DNA of 64,000 nt from positions 56,923,655 to 56,987,654 of the forward strand of contig NC_079202.1 of NCBI RefSeq assembly GCF_026745355.1. The letters are read 5' to 3'. The stretch is from Beta vulgaris subsp. vulgaris (Eukaryota > Streptophyta > Magnoliopsida > Caryophyllales > Amaranthaceae). A program made the position numbers and the translations under genes. The stretch's first letter is position 1. Every line of letters begins with the position of its first letter. Below the pieces are notes generated by a model, which saw only the letters and a list, made by a program, of their open reading frames with translations, was not told the DNA's origin and made no database searches. Below are positions 21,826 through 34,963 of this stretch, piece by piece.

Positions 21826-23065
21826 TAAATAAAACACTTACCATTTTAGATCATTTCAAAATAAATAAACTGTTACTTTATTTAATTTGGTATTCACTTC
21901 TCTCATCACACGAGTCCATCTTTTTCTTTCTTTCTATCTCCCTCATCTTCTAAATCCTATATCATGACCCTACGTTTTATTTAAAACAGAACGGAGGAAA
22001 TATATACTTTAGCAAGTAAATTCATACATAAACTTGCTGAAAACTCTATAATGGTATAAGAAATGGTGGAGTGTTTTATTAATATTGATTAAAGGACTTT
22101 TCAAACATATGTCACAAGGCATAGATTAAAATTTTCAAGATATCATTATCAACGAAAATTATTCAACAAGATTCTATCTAGTGATAATAAATATAAATAA
22201 ATACTAAAAATATAGTGATAATCGGGTAAAAACTATAATTTGTTTGGATTTTGAAATGGAAACTTTTTTGTATAATAATATATTATATAGAAATTTTGAT
22301 ACTCTTAACATATGCCTTGTGGTGTAGCTTAAAAAAATCTTCATTAAAAAAGAACATATTTAAATCTTCAGTCCAACTTTTTATGTTTAAAATGTTTGCT
22401 AGTCTTTCTTAGTGCTTGGTTCATGGCGTCATGCAACTAGCTACCAAGAGTGCAAGACCTTACACTTATTTTTAAATATTAAAAAAAAATAAAGCAAATT
22501 AAATTAATTGGTATAGAATTGGTACACAAAGAATAAAACAATCACGCAAGAAGGAAAAGGCTGGTTATTGGATTGAATATCCTTGATTAGTAAGATTTGG
22601 AAGACTAGTTATTTTTTCTATCTTAATATATGAGCACGTACGATACATGGTAGTTGAGAATTGAGATATTTGTTTTTACTAGACATTAGAAAATGATGAA
22701 TATTAGTAGTATATATTCCATATTGATTTTTAGGATTTTGATTATTATGAGTAGGATCTATTATGGAAGTACTGTAAGGCTTCGTTTTTTTAGATTGAGA
22801 GAATTTGATTTGAATTGAACTAAAATAATAAAAATAATAATAATAATTTTAATTTTAATGAATATAATAATTATTAATATTAATATTAAAAATAAATATA
22901 ATATAATATAATACTCTCTTCGTTGTCTTTTATTGTGTCTGTATTCACCATTAAAAAATTTAAATATATTGTTACTACTTTGAATCTTTCTATAAATAAT
23001 ATAATTTATCAATTAAATTTTCAATTACTTTTATGTTGCAATAAATGTGTCTATACTATTTAGTA

Positions 23066-23333
23066 CTCCATCTGTATCGTTTTATCTTTCTCACGTAGAA
23101 TCTTGACACAATTCATAATCAGAGAGGTTTTTTTAGATTTTTCTCATTATATAAGAAAAAAGTATAGTCATGTATGGGGTCTTGTTTGATTCATCTCAAT
23201 AAGTATTTTATTATTACTATTCAATTATTATAATTTTTACTAATATGAAATGAAAGATATTTAATGTAGAATAAGTGCATTGACAAACGTGCAAAGTCAA
23301 AGTAGGAAAGATAAAAAAAAAATACAAAGGGAG
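23066..23333. mobile_element. MITE, CTCCCTCTGT family (Stowaway-like)
   Basis: Starts CTCCATCTGTATCG and ends TACAAAGGGAG, preceded by TA and followed by CA (a mutated TA). Its counterpart in locus B is 55573-55835, so it was present before the duplication. Confidence 0.75.
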
Positions 23334-23608
23334 CACTCATTTTTTACCTTTTAACCCCTCAATTTTTTGACTGGTTGGTTCTCTATAAAGTAACTCAAAG
23401 AGCAATAAATGTATTCACACTAGTTTGCAGTTACTTTACTCTTTTATCCCTCAAACTTTTTATATCATTGGTTGCCTAATAGGCTAACATAGAATAACTC
23501 AAAGGGTAACAATCTTTATTTTGTGACATAAATTACAATTTACTCAATTTATCTTATACATTTATGGGGGGCCAAGTCCCCACCCGCCCCAACAATAATC
23601 CGCCCCTG

Positions 23609-23878
23609 CTCCCTCTGTAATTTTTATTTTTTTTTTTATCTTTCTCACTTAGAATCTTGACATTATTCACAGTTAGAGGGAATCTTTTAGATTTTTTTCA
23701 ATATATAAGAAAAAATATAGTCATGTGGGGGGGGATGTCTTGTTTGATTCGTCTCAATGAGTACTTTATTATTATTTATAAATTTTACTAATATGTAATG
23801 AAAGATATTTAATGTAGAATAAGTGCATTGGCAAACGTGTAAAGTCAAAGTAGAAAAGATAAAATAATATAGAGGGAG
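23609..23878. mobile_element. MITE, CTCCCTCTGT family
   Basis: Starts CTCCCTCTGTAATTT and ends AATATAGAGGGAG before TA. The left flank is TG rather than TA. The interior is that of the 55243 family (CACTTAGAATCTTGACA). It has no counterpart in locus B because B homology has already ended. Confidence 0.7.
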
Positions 23879-24059
23879 TATCTTTTATTCCATCTTTTCT
23901 GAAATTAGTAAAATACTTCTCTATTTTATGTGAAATCTTTTTAAAAGAATTGTTTTTATTGATATAATATTATAAAATTTTAATTTTGTGAAAAAACACA
24001 TTAAAGTGAGCCTAACAACCAAGCTAGTCAGATTTTGATATTTTTTTATATATAAACTA

Positions 24060-25128
24060 CTTCCTCCGTATCAAATTAAACGCAACAATTCAATGGACAC
24101 GGACTTTTAGGCAAAATTTCTTTGGGTGAGATTAGAAAAAGGTGAGGGCATGTAATTAAGTTTAATTGGAGATATGAGGTGGGACCAAGCAACACCTAAT
24201 GCCGCCACTACCAGTACCTACTACCACCACTACCGTCGGCGTAGTACCACCAGTACCACTACTTACTGCCACCACCACCGCCGGAGCACCACTAGTATCA
24301 CCAGTACCACCGAAACTTCACCACCACCGAAACGCCACCACCGAAACACCACCACCATTAAAACACCTTCCTGCTGCCTAAATCAACCAAAAACCCAAAT
24401 CAAAACACACACCCAAAATTCAAAGCCCAAAACTACCTTCCGACTACCCCCACCACCCAAAACCCATTCCACCTCCACAACACCACCAAAACGAGATAAA
24501 AAGATCGAAGAGAGAGAGAGAACGAAGGAGGATGGAGGTAAGAGAACGACAATATCGAAGGTGGTAGGGTGGTTGTGTGGTTAGAGAAAGCGATCGAATC
24601 TAGAGGATGTCGATGGTTTTGGAATGGTGGGGAAGGAGATCGAAGGTGGAGTATGAAGGTCACCGACGAGAATGGTGATGATGGTGGTGGTGGGTGGAGG
24701 ACAGAAAATGGTATTGGAGGATAATGGTGATGAATATGGTGGTGGTGGATAATGATGGAGGATGGTGATGGAGGATGGTGGTGGTGGATAATGATGGAGG
24801 ATGGTGATGATGATGGTGGTGGTGAAGCAAAAAAAGTTTGAGTGGTGGTGTAAGTAGGGATGGAGAAAATGATGATGAGAGGATGGAGGAGAGAGAAATG
24901 GTGGTTAGTTGTGGGTGGTGGGTAGATTAATTTAGATAGTTTAATTTTGATTAGGTTTGTAATTAATTTGATTTGGGTAATATAATATGTGTTCTAGTTT
25001 TTTAATAAGGACATTTTGGTAATTTCGGGAGTAAAAATCATATCAAAAATAGAAAGAAGGAAAGTGTTGCATTTAATTTGAAACATCCATTTTTAGAAAC
25101 TGTTGTATTTAATTTGATATGGAGGAAG
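24060..25128. mobile_element. 1.07 kb TA-flanked foldback-type element
   Basis: Ends are CTTCCTCCGTATCAAATTAAA and, inverted, CTTCCTCCATATCAAATTAAA, with TA on each side. The left half is rich in CCACCA/ACC (24190-24480) and the right half in GGTGGT/GGATGGTGATG (24600-24860), so parts of the interior can also pair. Open frames here are low-complexity Thr/Pro-rich and not credible genes. The TA duplication suggests Tc1/mariner mobilisation. Confidence 0.65.
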
Positions 25129-26325
25129 TATAAAAGATGGTCAAAGTTAATATAAGTTCGATCACTATGGATAGATTTTAGGAAAACGGAGGGTGTATAT
25201 CCTTATGAAAAAATATATTATGTACCACGACTTAAAGTGCGTTCTTTTCACCTTTAAAAAAGGTTCTTTTTTAAAGTATGAGCAGGTTCAGTCAAATGTA
25301 AATATAAGATAAAATTAGGACTAATCAGGTCTAACTATACAAATTAAGTCTCGTTTAGATAAATTCAGTTGAAGAAAACATATCCCTAATTAATTGCTAA
25401 AGCTATTAAAAGGTCAATCTCTCTACATCTGCGACGAAATATCGTTTAAATTATACTCTTTTATAGCGTTCTATATATATTAAAAGGAGTTAATTCAATT
25501 TAACGATAAATTAGTTCTATATTGCTAAATTATACTACCCAGATAAACTTCCGCATCAATCACATAATATCATCACATAGGATTAGTCCTTTTAAATGTT
25601 TCAATTTTTGGTTTGCTCAATATTTCTTTAATTAGAAATTTTAATGAGTACTAGGTACCATTATCATTAGGGTTAAAGTTCAGTGTACGGTTTGGACGTA
25701 GGCCTTGTCCAATCTAATCGGAATTAAAATATGGATTTCAATTTTCCAATCCAAATTCAGACGACCAATCAGAGTTTGAATCGAAATCAATCTAATCCGA
25801 ATTTTTAGATTGGATCAAATTCAAAATCTCCAAATTTTAAACTCGTTTTTTTTGTTGAAATAATTTGGGCACGAGTATCAAAAAAAAAGTGTTAGATAAT
25901 AAAAGTACTTCATACAATCCCATAAAAATTCATTTTTAAAAGCTGATAATGCATACAAACCCATAAATAATCTAATTTATAAAAAAATTTATGCTCAATC
26001 CAAATATACAAACACACAACACATGGATTATAAATATTCAATTATTTTGGATTATTGAATCCAATCATCAACAATCCAAACCAATTAGAAAATTCAATTT
26101 TTCAAAAAACTCGATCCGAGTTCAATTTGAACATAGTTCGAGTCGAACTCGTATTACTAATTTGGTTTACATTAGATTGAGTCTCGAATTTTATCCAAAT
26201 AACTTTCACTCTTAATTATGTTAAAAATTTTTATTCTACTAGAAGTTAAATGGAGAATGTAAACTACCTTGTCACCAAGTGGTTTTAATGCCAATACCGT
26301 ACTTTTTTTTAGCAGTAATGTAATA
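25129..26325. other. AT-rich spacer
   Basis: I see no gene. It contains recurring AATCCAAATT / TCGGATTGGA-like words near 25700-26170 that resemble subterminal repeats of an unassigned element. Confidence 0.4.
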
Positions 26326-26611
26326 CTCCCTCCGTCCCAATTTATCTGCTACAAGCACTTTTTCACAAAGACCAAGGAGGGAGTGGGGACCATTGACATA
26401 AATGGAATTAACAAAAAAGCAAATAGGTAAATTGTGGGACCTATGTATTATATATGGAAACATTTACAAAATCAAGAAGGGAGTGATGACAAATTTGTAA
26501 ATAAAGTGTGGGACCTATGTATACTATATATGGAAATATTTGCAAATGTAGCAAATAAATTGAGATACCCCTAAATGACAAAATGTAGCAAATAAATTGG
26601 GACGGAGGGAG
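26326..26611. mobile_element. Stowaway MITE
   Basis: Starts CTCCCTCCGTCCCAATTTAT and its inverse closes the element (AAATTGGGACGGAGGGAG), with TA on both sides (26324-26325, 26612-26613). No coding capacity. It lies about 200 bases upstream of the TATA box of the intact GLP at 26957 and so may contribute to its promoter region. Confidence 0.88.
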
Positions 26612-26816
26612 TATACTCTTAGCCGTCCCTTGATCCATCCTGTCAAGGTCAAACTCTATGAAATATCAACTCCACACATGTTGGAAGGAAGTATCTCCAA
26701 TCTCAATTTTTCGTGCTTTCTTATCCAATCAATTTATTCCTATGTTAGGGTCAGCTGGTGCGTGCTATGAGATGACTTTTTATTTTCATTGATTAATAAC
26801 TGCGCCGACTGTGGTC

Positions 26817-26826
26817 TATAAAAAGG
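26817..26826 (+). promoter_or_regulatory. TATA box of intact GLP
   Basis: TATAAAAAGG, 140 bases upstream of the ATG; same core word as at the other GLP promoters in the window. Confidence 0.6.
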
Positions 26827-26956
26827 CGATTGCGTTAATGTTCTAACCTCAAAGTGAAAAAAAAGAGATCGACAACATACTCCTATATAGTCCTATTTAA
26901 AGCAAATTAAATCATAAAAAGTTGTAGTTTTACCTACTTGTTACTTCGTCAAATTA

Positions 26957-29097
26957 ATGGAGAACAATAATCATGCAATCTTGGCTACTTTAGCTTTGTG
27001 CATGGTCTTTGCAATGAGCTTTACTTCTCAAATTTACGTGGCTTCGGCCTCTGATCCTGGTCTCCTACAGGATTTTTGTGTGGGTGTAAATGACCCTGAT
27101 TCAGCAGGTTCATAATTCTTCTCTTTTCACATTTTGATCCTTTTTTTGGATGATCTATTAGTATATATTTTTGTAAATATATTAATATCTTTCCTATGAA
27201 AATTTTTACAATCTTTTGCACTTTCCATTTCCATGAGCTCTGTGAAATTTTGGGAGGATGTCAAATACTATATCCAAAATATAGGTTGAACATCGTAAAG
27301 TGTCAACCATTTATTCACTCTTTTAAAATCATAGGGACCAAGGTTTGGGGTGCTCTTACCGCATAAGTTCCTTCTGAGATATCACGTACTTCTTCCGTCT
27401 CTATTTGGAATATCTTTGAGAGAGAAAAAAAAGGTTAAAGTAGAAAAAACAAATAGAAACGAAGTGAGTGTAACTAGTTAGGTACTCCTGTTGTATATTT
27501 TTGCTTACTCACTTTTGCACAGTCTCCAATGCACATATCTAGTCGTTAATATTTGTATAACTAAATTATTTCATATATAATAATCATCACTAAATATGGC
27601 CATTGTTTTCTAACTTTGATAAAAATATTCAAGAGTGAGCAAGATAAATTTTTTTACAGAGAGAGTATTACATACTTCTGTATACTCGTGCTAACTTTGT
27701 ACTAAAGATTACTCTTTTTTGCATTTTTTTTGGGTTTAATCACGATATAAGTTAGAGCTTGTTGACCTAAATATGATGTTTATCACAAAAAGTAAGGCTC
27801 GTTTTTGGAGTTGACAATAGAAAAAAAAGGTTATATTCTCTTAATTTCAAAATTAGTATGTCTAAGTAAATATGATGTTTATCACCTTGCGAGTTATGAC
27901 TATTATATATATTTTTGAAGGGGGCTAATACATACACTTAAAACCACGATAATGAATAATTTTTTTCTTATCTCGAACGCTAGATTCTAGCCAAGTCCGG
28001 CCCTTAGCATGTCCAAAGTGGGGATATGGTTTGAACAGGGCCTCAATTTTAAAGGGGCCTTCAAATTGAAAAAAAAAAAAAAATTGAACGCAAAAGACTT
28101 GAAGCTGATGGTCAAAATGTCTGTAAATTTGTTGAATTAAACTCTTCTTGTATTGTATCAAAATATTTTGAAGAGAAAAACTTAGTTTGATGCATGTTTG
28201 TTATTTGTTTCACTTGCATATTTTTGTTGTTTCTTTTATTTTTTTTCATACAGGGGCCTATTTCTTAATATATTTTTTAATATTAGCACATGTCTCCATA
28301 TTGTTCGAGTCGGCGCTGATTCTAGCAATTAATAGTGCATAGAAACAACTTTATATAGTTCATTGGTTAGCTGTTTCTGGTAGCTTATTTTGATATCATG
28401 TCTAACAATATAAGCAATAAATTTTCTTCAGCTTACTTTTTATGCAACTCTTATAAAACCATATGAATCAAATCCTAACTCAAATATCTAAACTTTTTTC
28501 GCAGTGTTTGTAAATGGAAAATTCTGCAAGAACCCAAAAGACGTGACAATCGACGATTTCTTATACAAAGGGTTTAATATTCCCTCAGACACAAACAACA
28601 CTCAAAGAGCAGAAGCCACACTAGTAGATGTCAATCGATTTCCAGCACTTAACACATTAGGTGTAGCCATGGCTCGTGTAGACTTTGCGTCCTTTGGCCT
28701 AAACACACCTCATTTGCACCCTCGTGGTTCTGAGATATTCGCGGTGCTAGAGGGGACTTTATATGCCGGCATTGTCACCACCGATTACAAGCTTTTCGAC
28801 ACGGTGTTGAGAAAGGGTGACATGATTGTTTTCCCTCAAGGCTTAATCCACTTCCAGCTTAATCTTGGCAAGACAGATGCTCTTGCTATTGCCTCTTTTG
28901 GGAGCCAATTTCCTGGACGAGTTAATGTTGCTAATGGTGTCTTTGGAACTACGCCACAAATTTTGGATGATGTACTTACCCAAGCGTTTCAGGTAGATGA
29001 GATGGTGATTCAGCAACTTCGATCTCAGTTTTCAGGTCAAAACATATCAATCAACACTGGAAGATCTATTCTTAAACTCTTAACTGATGTTGCTTGA
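26957..29097 (+). CDS. Germin-like protein (cupin), intact, 247 aa
   Basis: Exon 1 is 26957-27107 and exon 2 is 28505-29097. They join across GCAG|gttcat ... ttcgcag|TG in phase, giving 247 residues. Residues 1 to about 32 are a signal peptide (LATLALCMVFAMSF, cleavage near VASAS). The two germin Cys are in LQDFCVG and GKFCK. Box 1 (GLNTPHLHPRGSEIFAVLEG) supplies His120, His122 and Glu127; box 2 (PQGLIHFQLN) supplies His166. These are the four Mn ligands of germins. The Asn residues in NTLG (100) and GLN (117), linked to oxalate oxidase activity in true germin, are also kept. Family role: secreted hexameric cell-wall cupin with oxalate oxidase or superoxide dismutase activity; which one applies cannot be read from sequence. 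The intron (1397 bp) lacks the large insertions of its paralogues. It is clearly diverged from the other two GLPs, so it comes from an older duplication. Confidence 0.93.
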
Positions 29098-30209
29098 TTA
29101 ATTTGGCTTACATATGTTGAAGAGTACCATGTGCGTGGCAAGTATCACCAAAATCCCTCACACACACACACACACACATATATATATCGTACCATGTCAT
29201 GATAATTTTACTTATAGCTTTAATTACCTTTGTGTGAATTGGCTCTCAATTATGTACTATTCGCTTGATATCCTAAGCTTGTATAAATGGTTTGAATAAA
29301 AGGATTACAATGTTTTTCTGATTTGTGTTAATTACTTCTGTCTCAGTGTTGTATATAATGTGTTCTGTAAATGAACTGGATTTAGCTCGCATAAAATTTG
29401 GATTACCTAATGAGTATTATATAAGTGAAGGAGGTGGAAGATGGTGTCCACTCACAAAATATCAGATATATCATTAATAAATTTAAATTATCATATATAA
29501 CATAATTTTTTCTTTTTCCTACTTGCCATACATATTGAACAAGTTAACAATGAAATTAAATTTGAAATTTTATTTAAATATTAAATTAAGGAGAATGATT
29601 TTTTCTTCTTACATATGTGTGGAAAAACTAGGATCAAAAATTAAATTGACCATATAACTTGATTGACACAATCATAAAGAAAAAATAAAAACATAAATTT
29701 CATCCTAATAGTTATCCTTATAATATTTTAAAACTTGAATGTTGATAATTGTTTAGTAATATCTATTATATAAATCAAACTCTTCCACCTTATTAATATT
29801 CAACAATTAAACTAGTGAACCTGATACAGAAATTCTTCATGCACCCTTGAATTTTATGATATGGATAATAAATCTAGCAAAAATTATTAAAAGAGACGGT
29901 CTAATTTTAATATAAAAGTAGACCTAGTTACTAAATGAATTAAACTAGTCACCAAATGAAATTAACCTACTCACTATTGGGCTAATTCTCTTCTTAATTT
30001 TGGGCTTACCATTACCTAATTTTAATTTAAAAGTAGGCGGTCTCTTACAAGACAAACTCTAAATCTAGTAATTGAGAATCTTTTGAAAATATTAATTATT
30101 TAATCTTTTCAAGATATTATTCATGCACCTTTGAATTTTATGATATGGTTAATAAATCTAGTAATTGAGAATCTTTATAAAAAAGAGTTTCTATTATTAG
30201 ATGCAAAGT
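29098..30209. other. 3' flank and spacer of intact GLP
   Basis: No gene seen. A candidate poly(A) signal AATAAA is at 29295. A partial dyad around AGAGACGGTCT (29895) and AGGCGGTCTCT (30034) may mark an old MITE. A second copy of a short phrase (TTTGAATTTTATGATATGG) occurs at about 29850 and 30131. Confidence 0.4.
29159..29187 (+). repeat. CA/TA microsatellite
   Basis: A (CA)n run of about 10 units continues into (TA)n, 60 bases after the GLP stop codon. Confidence 0.9.
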
Positions 30210-30870
30210 TGTTGAGTGTTGTATAGGTTGAATACAACATGGCTAAAAGTGTGGGAAGCAGCGCATGAAAATTGCCAACAACCTACGAGATATTTCCATT
30301 AACTATAGTGGGGTAAATAATTGTTGCTAAGATCGTGGGTTATATGGCGCAAGATCATGGATCAAGAGTGCCTACATTGTAGCTGAAGAATACGTGGATT
30401 TCCAGCTGAAGAATTATAACCGTTGCATCAGCTATTTATAGAGGAAGACTTGTTCAAAGAATTAACGACTTTTTTTTGTATTTTGTTCTTCACTTACAAG
30501 ACATACATTGTAATATTCATAGTGTTTGGATGAGAGAAATCTCTGAGAATATTCTTGTAATCAAGAGAGAGAAAAGAGAAGACTTCGAGTGAAGTCAAGT
30601 GAGTGCCATCAGTTGAAGGAGAACTGAGTGACTAGAACAAGTTCCTAGAGGAACAGAGAAGGGTCCAATAATAGGTTGTAAAGAGAGTCTTTTGGTCTAT
30701 TATATTGAGAGAAGTATTGAGTCAAAATCCCTTGGGGTCAAGGTTCTTCTTCCTATTGGGCCTAGGAAGTTTTCCTTGTAATGATCTTGTGTGCATTTTC
30801 TCTTTCATTATACTTTATTTATATTCTGCAATTTAATTAAATTCCAAAATTTTCCCTGAACTACAATTCA
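30210..30870 (+). mobile_element. Probable solo LTR or LTR remnant
   Basis: It starts TGTTGAGTGTTG, has a TATA-like CTATTTATAGAGG (near 30433), then GA-rich transcribed-looking sequence. It ends in a stretch CTACAATTCACCCCC typical of the end of plant copia LTRs or the start of their leader. I found no partner LTR, no coding region and no clear target duplication, so the borders are approximate. Confidence 0.4.
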
Positions 30871-31296
30871 CCCCCTCCCCTCTTGTATTTGGTCTAGTGT
30901 TCATACTAGAATAACACCAATCTTTTTAGCCCATTACTAAATAAGATATTCTAAAAAACTTTCATATTTAAACAAGGGAGATACTTGCTTTTTCTTCCAT
31001 CTAGAACAATGAATTTTCTCTTACTTTTTCCTCTCTTACTTTGCAAGAATATTGGATTGAGAATTGTTGAACTTCCGACATATATAAAGTAAAATTTATA
31101 AACTATAATATCACATTTATAAACTAATCTATATAACATAATCACTAGCCTACTAATATGTGCGTCCGTAGCACTAAGCTTGCTTGGTGGAGGTGGTGGA
31201 AAACTCACCTTGTAACTTTGAGGTCACAAGTTTGAGCCCCACTACCTACTTGTGCTTGGGTATAGGGATTTCCTTAATTTTCTTACTCTCAAGCAT

Positions 31297-32313
31297 CACT
31301 ACAAAAAAAACTCGTTTTAGCAACGGACAGAATCCGTCGCTAAATAGGCAAAATCCGTCGCTAAATTGAATTAGCGACGGATTTAGGGACGGATTATGTC
31401 CGTCCCTAGAACCTTCGTCGCTAAATCAATTTAGCGACGGAACTTTGTATTCCGTCCCTAAATTAGGGACGGAATTTAAATCTGTCCCTAAATTAGGGAC
31501 GGAAAATAAAATCCGTAGCTAAATTTAGGGACGGAAATAAAATCCGTAGTTAAATTTAGCTACGGATTTTGAAATCCGTAGCTAATTTAGCTACGGAAAT
31601 GAAAATCCGTAGCTAAATTTAGCTACGGATTTTCATTTCCGTCCCTAAATTTAACTGTAATCACCAATTTCTAGCGACGGATTTAACTGTTATTCGTCCC
31701 TACTCGTAATCGAACTGGATGCGCTCTTCCCCGGAATCGAACTCGTAACCTCAAAGTCATAAGCTAAAGGTCCAACCAATTACTCTGCATACGAACTTGT
31801 TAAACTGTTTATATGTACTGGAAGAATTAGCGACGGATTCTAAAATCCGTAGCTAAATTAGGGACGGATTTGACAATCTGTCGCTAATTCAGGGACGGAT
31901 TTCAAAATCAAATTGTTTTGTGAAAGTTCGTAGAAAGTCCTTAAAATTGCTAAATTAGCTACGGATTTTGATTTCCGTAGCTAAATTAGCTACGGATTTT
32001 CATTTCTGTAGCTAAATTAGCTACGGTTTTTCATTTCCGTAGCTATATTAGCTACGGTTTTTCATTTCCGTCCCTAATTTTTCCCATTAAAGGCAATTGT
32101 TTTCCCCTAAGTTTAAGGAACTAATTGTTTAGGGACGGATTTCTGGATCCGTCCCTAAATTTAGGGACGGATTTTAGGATCCGTCGCTAGTTAGGGATGG
32201 CTTTGTGTATCCGTCCCTAATTAGAGACGGATCCTACAATCCGTCCCTAATTTAGGGACGGATTTTAATCCGTCCCTAACTTTTTGTTGCTATACGAGCT
32301 TTGTTTTGTAGTG
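31297..32313. mobile_element. Non-autonomous CACTA element, copy B
   Basis: Same ends and same CAT flanks as copy A (153-1186). It lacks one pair of GGGACGGA repeats near 32130 that copy A keeps, and has an extra TAGCTACGGA unit near 31990. All later copies share these two differences, so they derive from this form. Confidence 0.92.
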
Positions 32314-33945
32314 CATTAACCTGTATAATTAGACTGAATGACTTGCGATAACTATTGGTCTAGTAAAAATCTTTTATCTTACCAAGAGGTTCTCAATTGG
32401 GTGGAGGGGGGGGGGTGTGCATCTGCTTAATACACCGGTTTGAGATTTTGCATTTTCAAGCAGAGCCCCCACTAAGGCTATGTTCAGTTCACCTAAAATT
32501 TTCTGATCTGAACTTATCTGATCTGAACTTATTTTTCTTATCTGATCTACAAGATCTTATCATTTATAAAATATATTATTACTATTATATTATTACTTTG
32601 TAATTCATTATTATGCAATACATTATATATAAGATCTTCTTTATAGTATTACTATTATTATCATTTTATTTCTATTATAACTTTTATTATTAATAATAAT
32701 AATTATTATTATCATTATTATAAGAACAACAATAATAATTATAATCATAAATAATAATTATTACTAAAAATAATTATATAACTCAAGTCATTAATTTATA
32801 AGAGCACTTAATTATACAATGTTTCACACTTTCCCTTAAAAAAATGTTTCACACTTGAGAAGTCGGCAGACTCAACTCTTTTTTTTCATATAAAATAAAA
32901 TAAGATATACAAACAACTATAACTTGCGCAAAAAAGAAATAAATAGCATGCAACTTCAAATAGTTAGAGAGATTTGGAATCGGTAGGAAGAGGTATACCT
33001 AATCAAATTTATATTGTGTATCTCACACTTAGCTTATTTTGAAATGTAATCCGAACTTAGTAGTTTCGTTTCATGAATTTGAGCTATCATATTTTATGTA
33101 TTTCTTATCTTTGCGTCAATCTTATGTTCTTAACACGTGGCTTTTAATTTTCTATTATTTAATAACAGCAAAATAACTTAATATAATGATAACAATGACA
33201 TTTATAATGGTAACAACAAGATTAATACTAATTACCAATATTAATAATTAATAAGTACAACAACAATAATAATAATCCTTTTGAACAAATGTACTAGTAA
33301 ATAATAATACTCCCTTTGTATCTTTTTATATTCTCACTTAGAATCTTGACACTATTCACAATTAGAGAGAATCTTTTAGATTTTCTCAATATATAAGAAA
33401 AAATATAGTCATGTGGGGTCTTTTTTGATTCGTCTCAATGAGTACTTTATTAATATTCAATTATTATAATTTTTACTAATATGTAATGAAAGATATTTAA
33501 TAGTAATAATGAGTTTTTAAATATAAGCATGATTTGATCTGATCTGATCTGATCTAGTCTGATCTAATCTGACCTGATCTGATCTTATTTTTTCTGCTCT
33601 GATCTAAACTTATTTTTTCTGATCCGATCTGATTTCAAATGAGCAATGAGGAAAAAAAAAATCTTGGGTGTACCATGGTCACGAATATACAGAAGTGTAT
33701 GCTAAAATTTTTGGATTCTAAATTGTCATTCCGTTCGTTTCTTATAGAATTGTCATATTTCTTCCATTTTATTTTTAATGAAACGTATTGGGTTGAAAAG
33801 GAGAGAGATAGAGAAAACGAAATTGAGGGACCCATATTATATGGAGAGATAGAGAAAACGAAATTGAGGGACCCACAAGTTTGAGCCCCACTACCTACTT
33901 GTGCTTGGGTATAGGGATTTCCTTAATTTTCTTACTCTCAAGCAT

Positions 33946-34963
33946 CACTACAAAAAAAACTCGTTTTAGCAACGGACAGAATCCGTCGCTAAAATAGGCA
34001 AAATCCGTCGCTAAATTGAATTAGCGACGGATTTAGGGACGGATTATGTCCGTCCCTAGAACCTTCGTCGCTAAATCAATTTAGCGACGGAACTTTGTAT
34101 TCCGTCCCTAAATTAGGGACGGAATTTAAATCTGTCCCTAAATTAGGGACGGAAAATAAAATCCGTAGCTAAATTTAGGGACGGAAATAAAAATCCGTAG
34201 TTAAATTTAGCTACGGATTTTGAAATCCGTAGCTAATTTAGCTACGGAAATGAAAATCCGTAGCTAAATTTAGCTACGGATTTTCATTTCCGTCCCTAAA
34301 TTTAACTGTAATCACCAATTTCTAGCGACGGATTTAACTGTTATTCGTCCCTACTCGTAATCGAACTGGATGCGCTCTTCCCCGGAATCGAACTCGTAAC
34401 CTCAAAGTCATAAGCTAAAGGTCCAACCAATTACTCTGCATACGAACTTGTTAAACTGTTTATATGTACTGGAAGAATTAGCGACGGATTCTAAAATCCG
34501 TAGCTAAATTAGGGACGGATTTGACAATCTGTCGCTAATTCAGGGACGGATTTCAAAATCAAATTGTTTTGTGAAAGTTCGTAGAAAGTCCTTAAAATTG
34601 CTAAATTAGCTACGGATTTTGATTTCCGTAGCTAAATTAGCTACGGATTTTCATTTCTGTAGCTAAATTAGCTACGGTTTTTCATTTCCGTAGCTATATT
34701 AGCTACGGTTTTTCATTTCCGTCCCTAATTTTTCCCATTAAAGGCAATTGTTTTCCCTAAGTTTAAGGAACTAATTGTTTAGGGACGGATTTCTGGATCC
34801 GTCCCTAAATTTAGGGACGGATTTTAGGATCCGTCGCTAGTTAGGGATGGCTTTGTGTATCCGTCCCTAATTAGAGACGGATCCTACAATCCGTCCCTAA
34901 TTTAGGGACGGATTTTAATCCGTCCCTAACTTTTTGTTGCTATACGAGCTTTGTTTTGTAGTG
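33946..34963. mobile_element. Non-autonomous CACTA element, copy C
   Basis: Complete copy with CACTACAAAA and TTTTGTAGTG ends and CAT flanks. It is part of a unit without exon 1. Confidence 0.92.

Larger units (their letters stand above)
1..23520. other. Segmental duplication, locus A
   Basis: This block is the counterpart of locus B (31146-56277). Bases 1-3182, 9141-9433 and 17255-23520 align in order with locus B. They cover the CACTA and PIF-like elements, GLP promoter, exon 1, intron, exon 2 and 3' flank. The gaps in the alignment are the copia element, the 7.8 kb CACTA and the 1.4 kb CACTA, which are absent from B. Similarity stops near 23520, just after a shared stretch with many CTCAAA words. 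The left edge is cut by the window start, so the true extent is unknown. Confidence 0.85.

Noticed and set aside
24174..24663. Thr/Pro-rich open frames as a gene
   Set aside because: They are products of a CCA/ACC low-complexity tract inside a TA-flanked element, with frames open on both strands.
33635..33884. Conserved short open frames repeated in each array unit (start MSNEEKKNLGCTM and its minus-strand shadow)
   Set aside because: They lie within the first intron of the GLP genes. The apparent conservation is due to recent duplication, not coding constraint.
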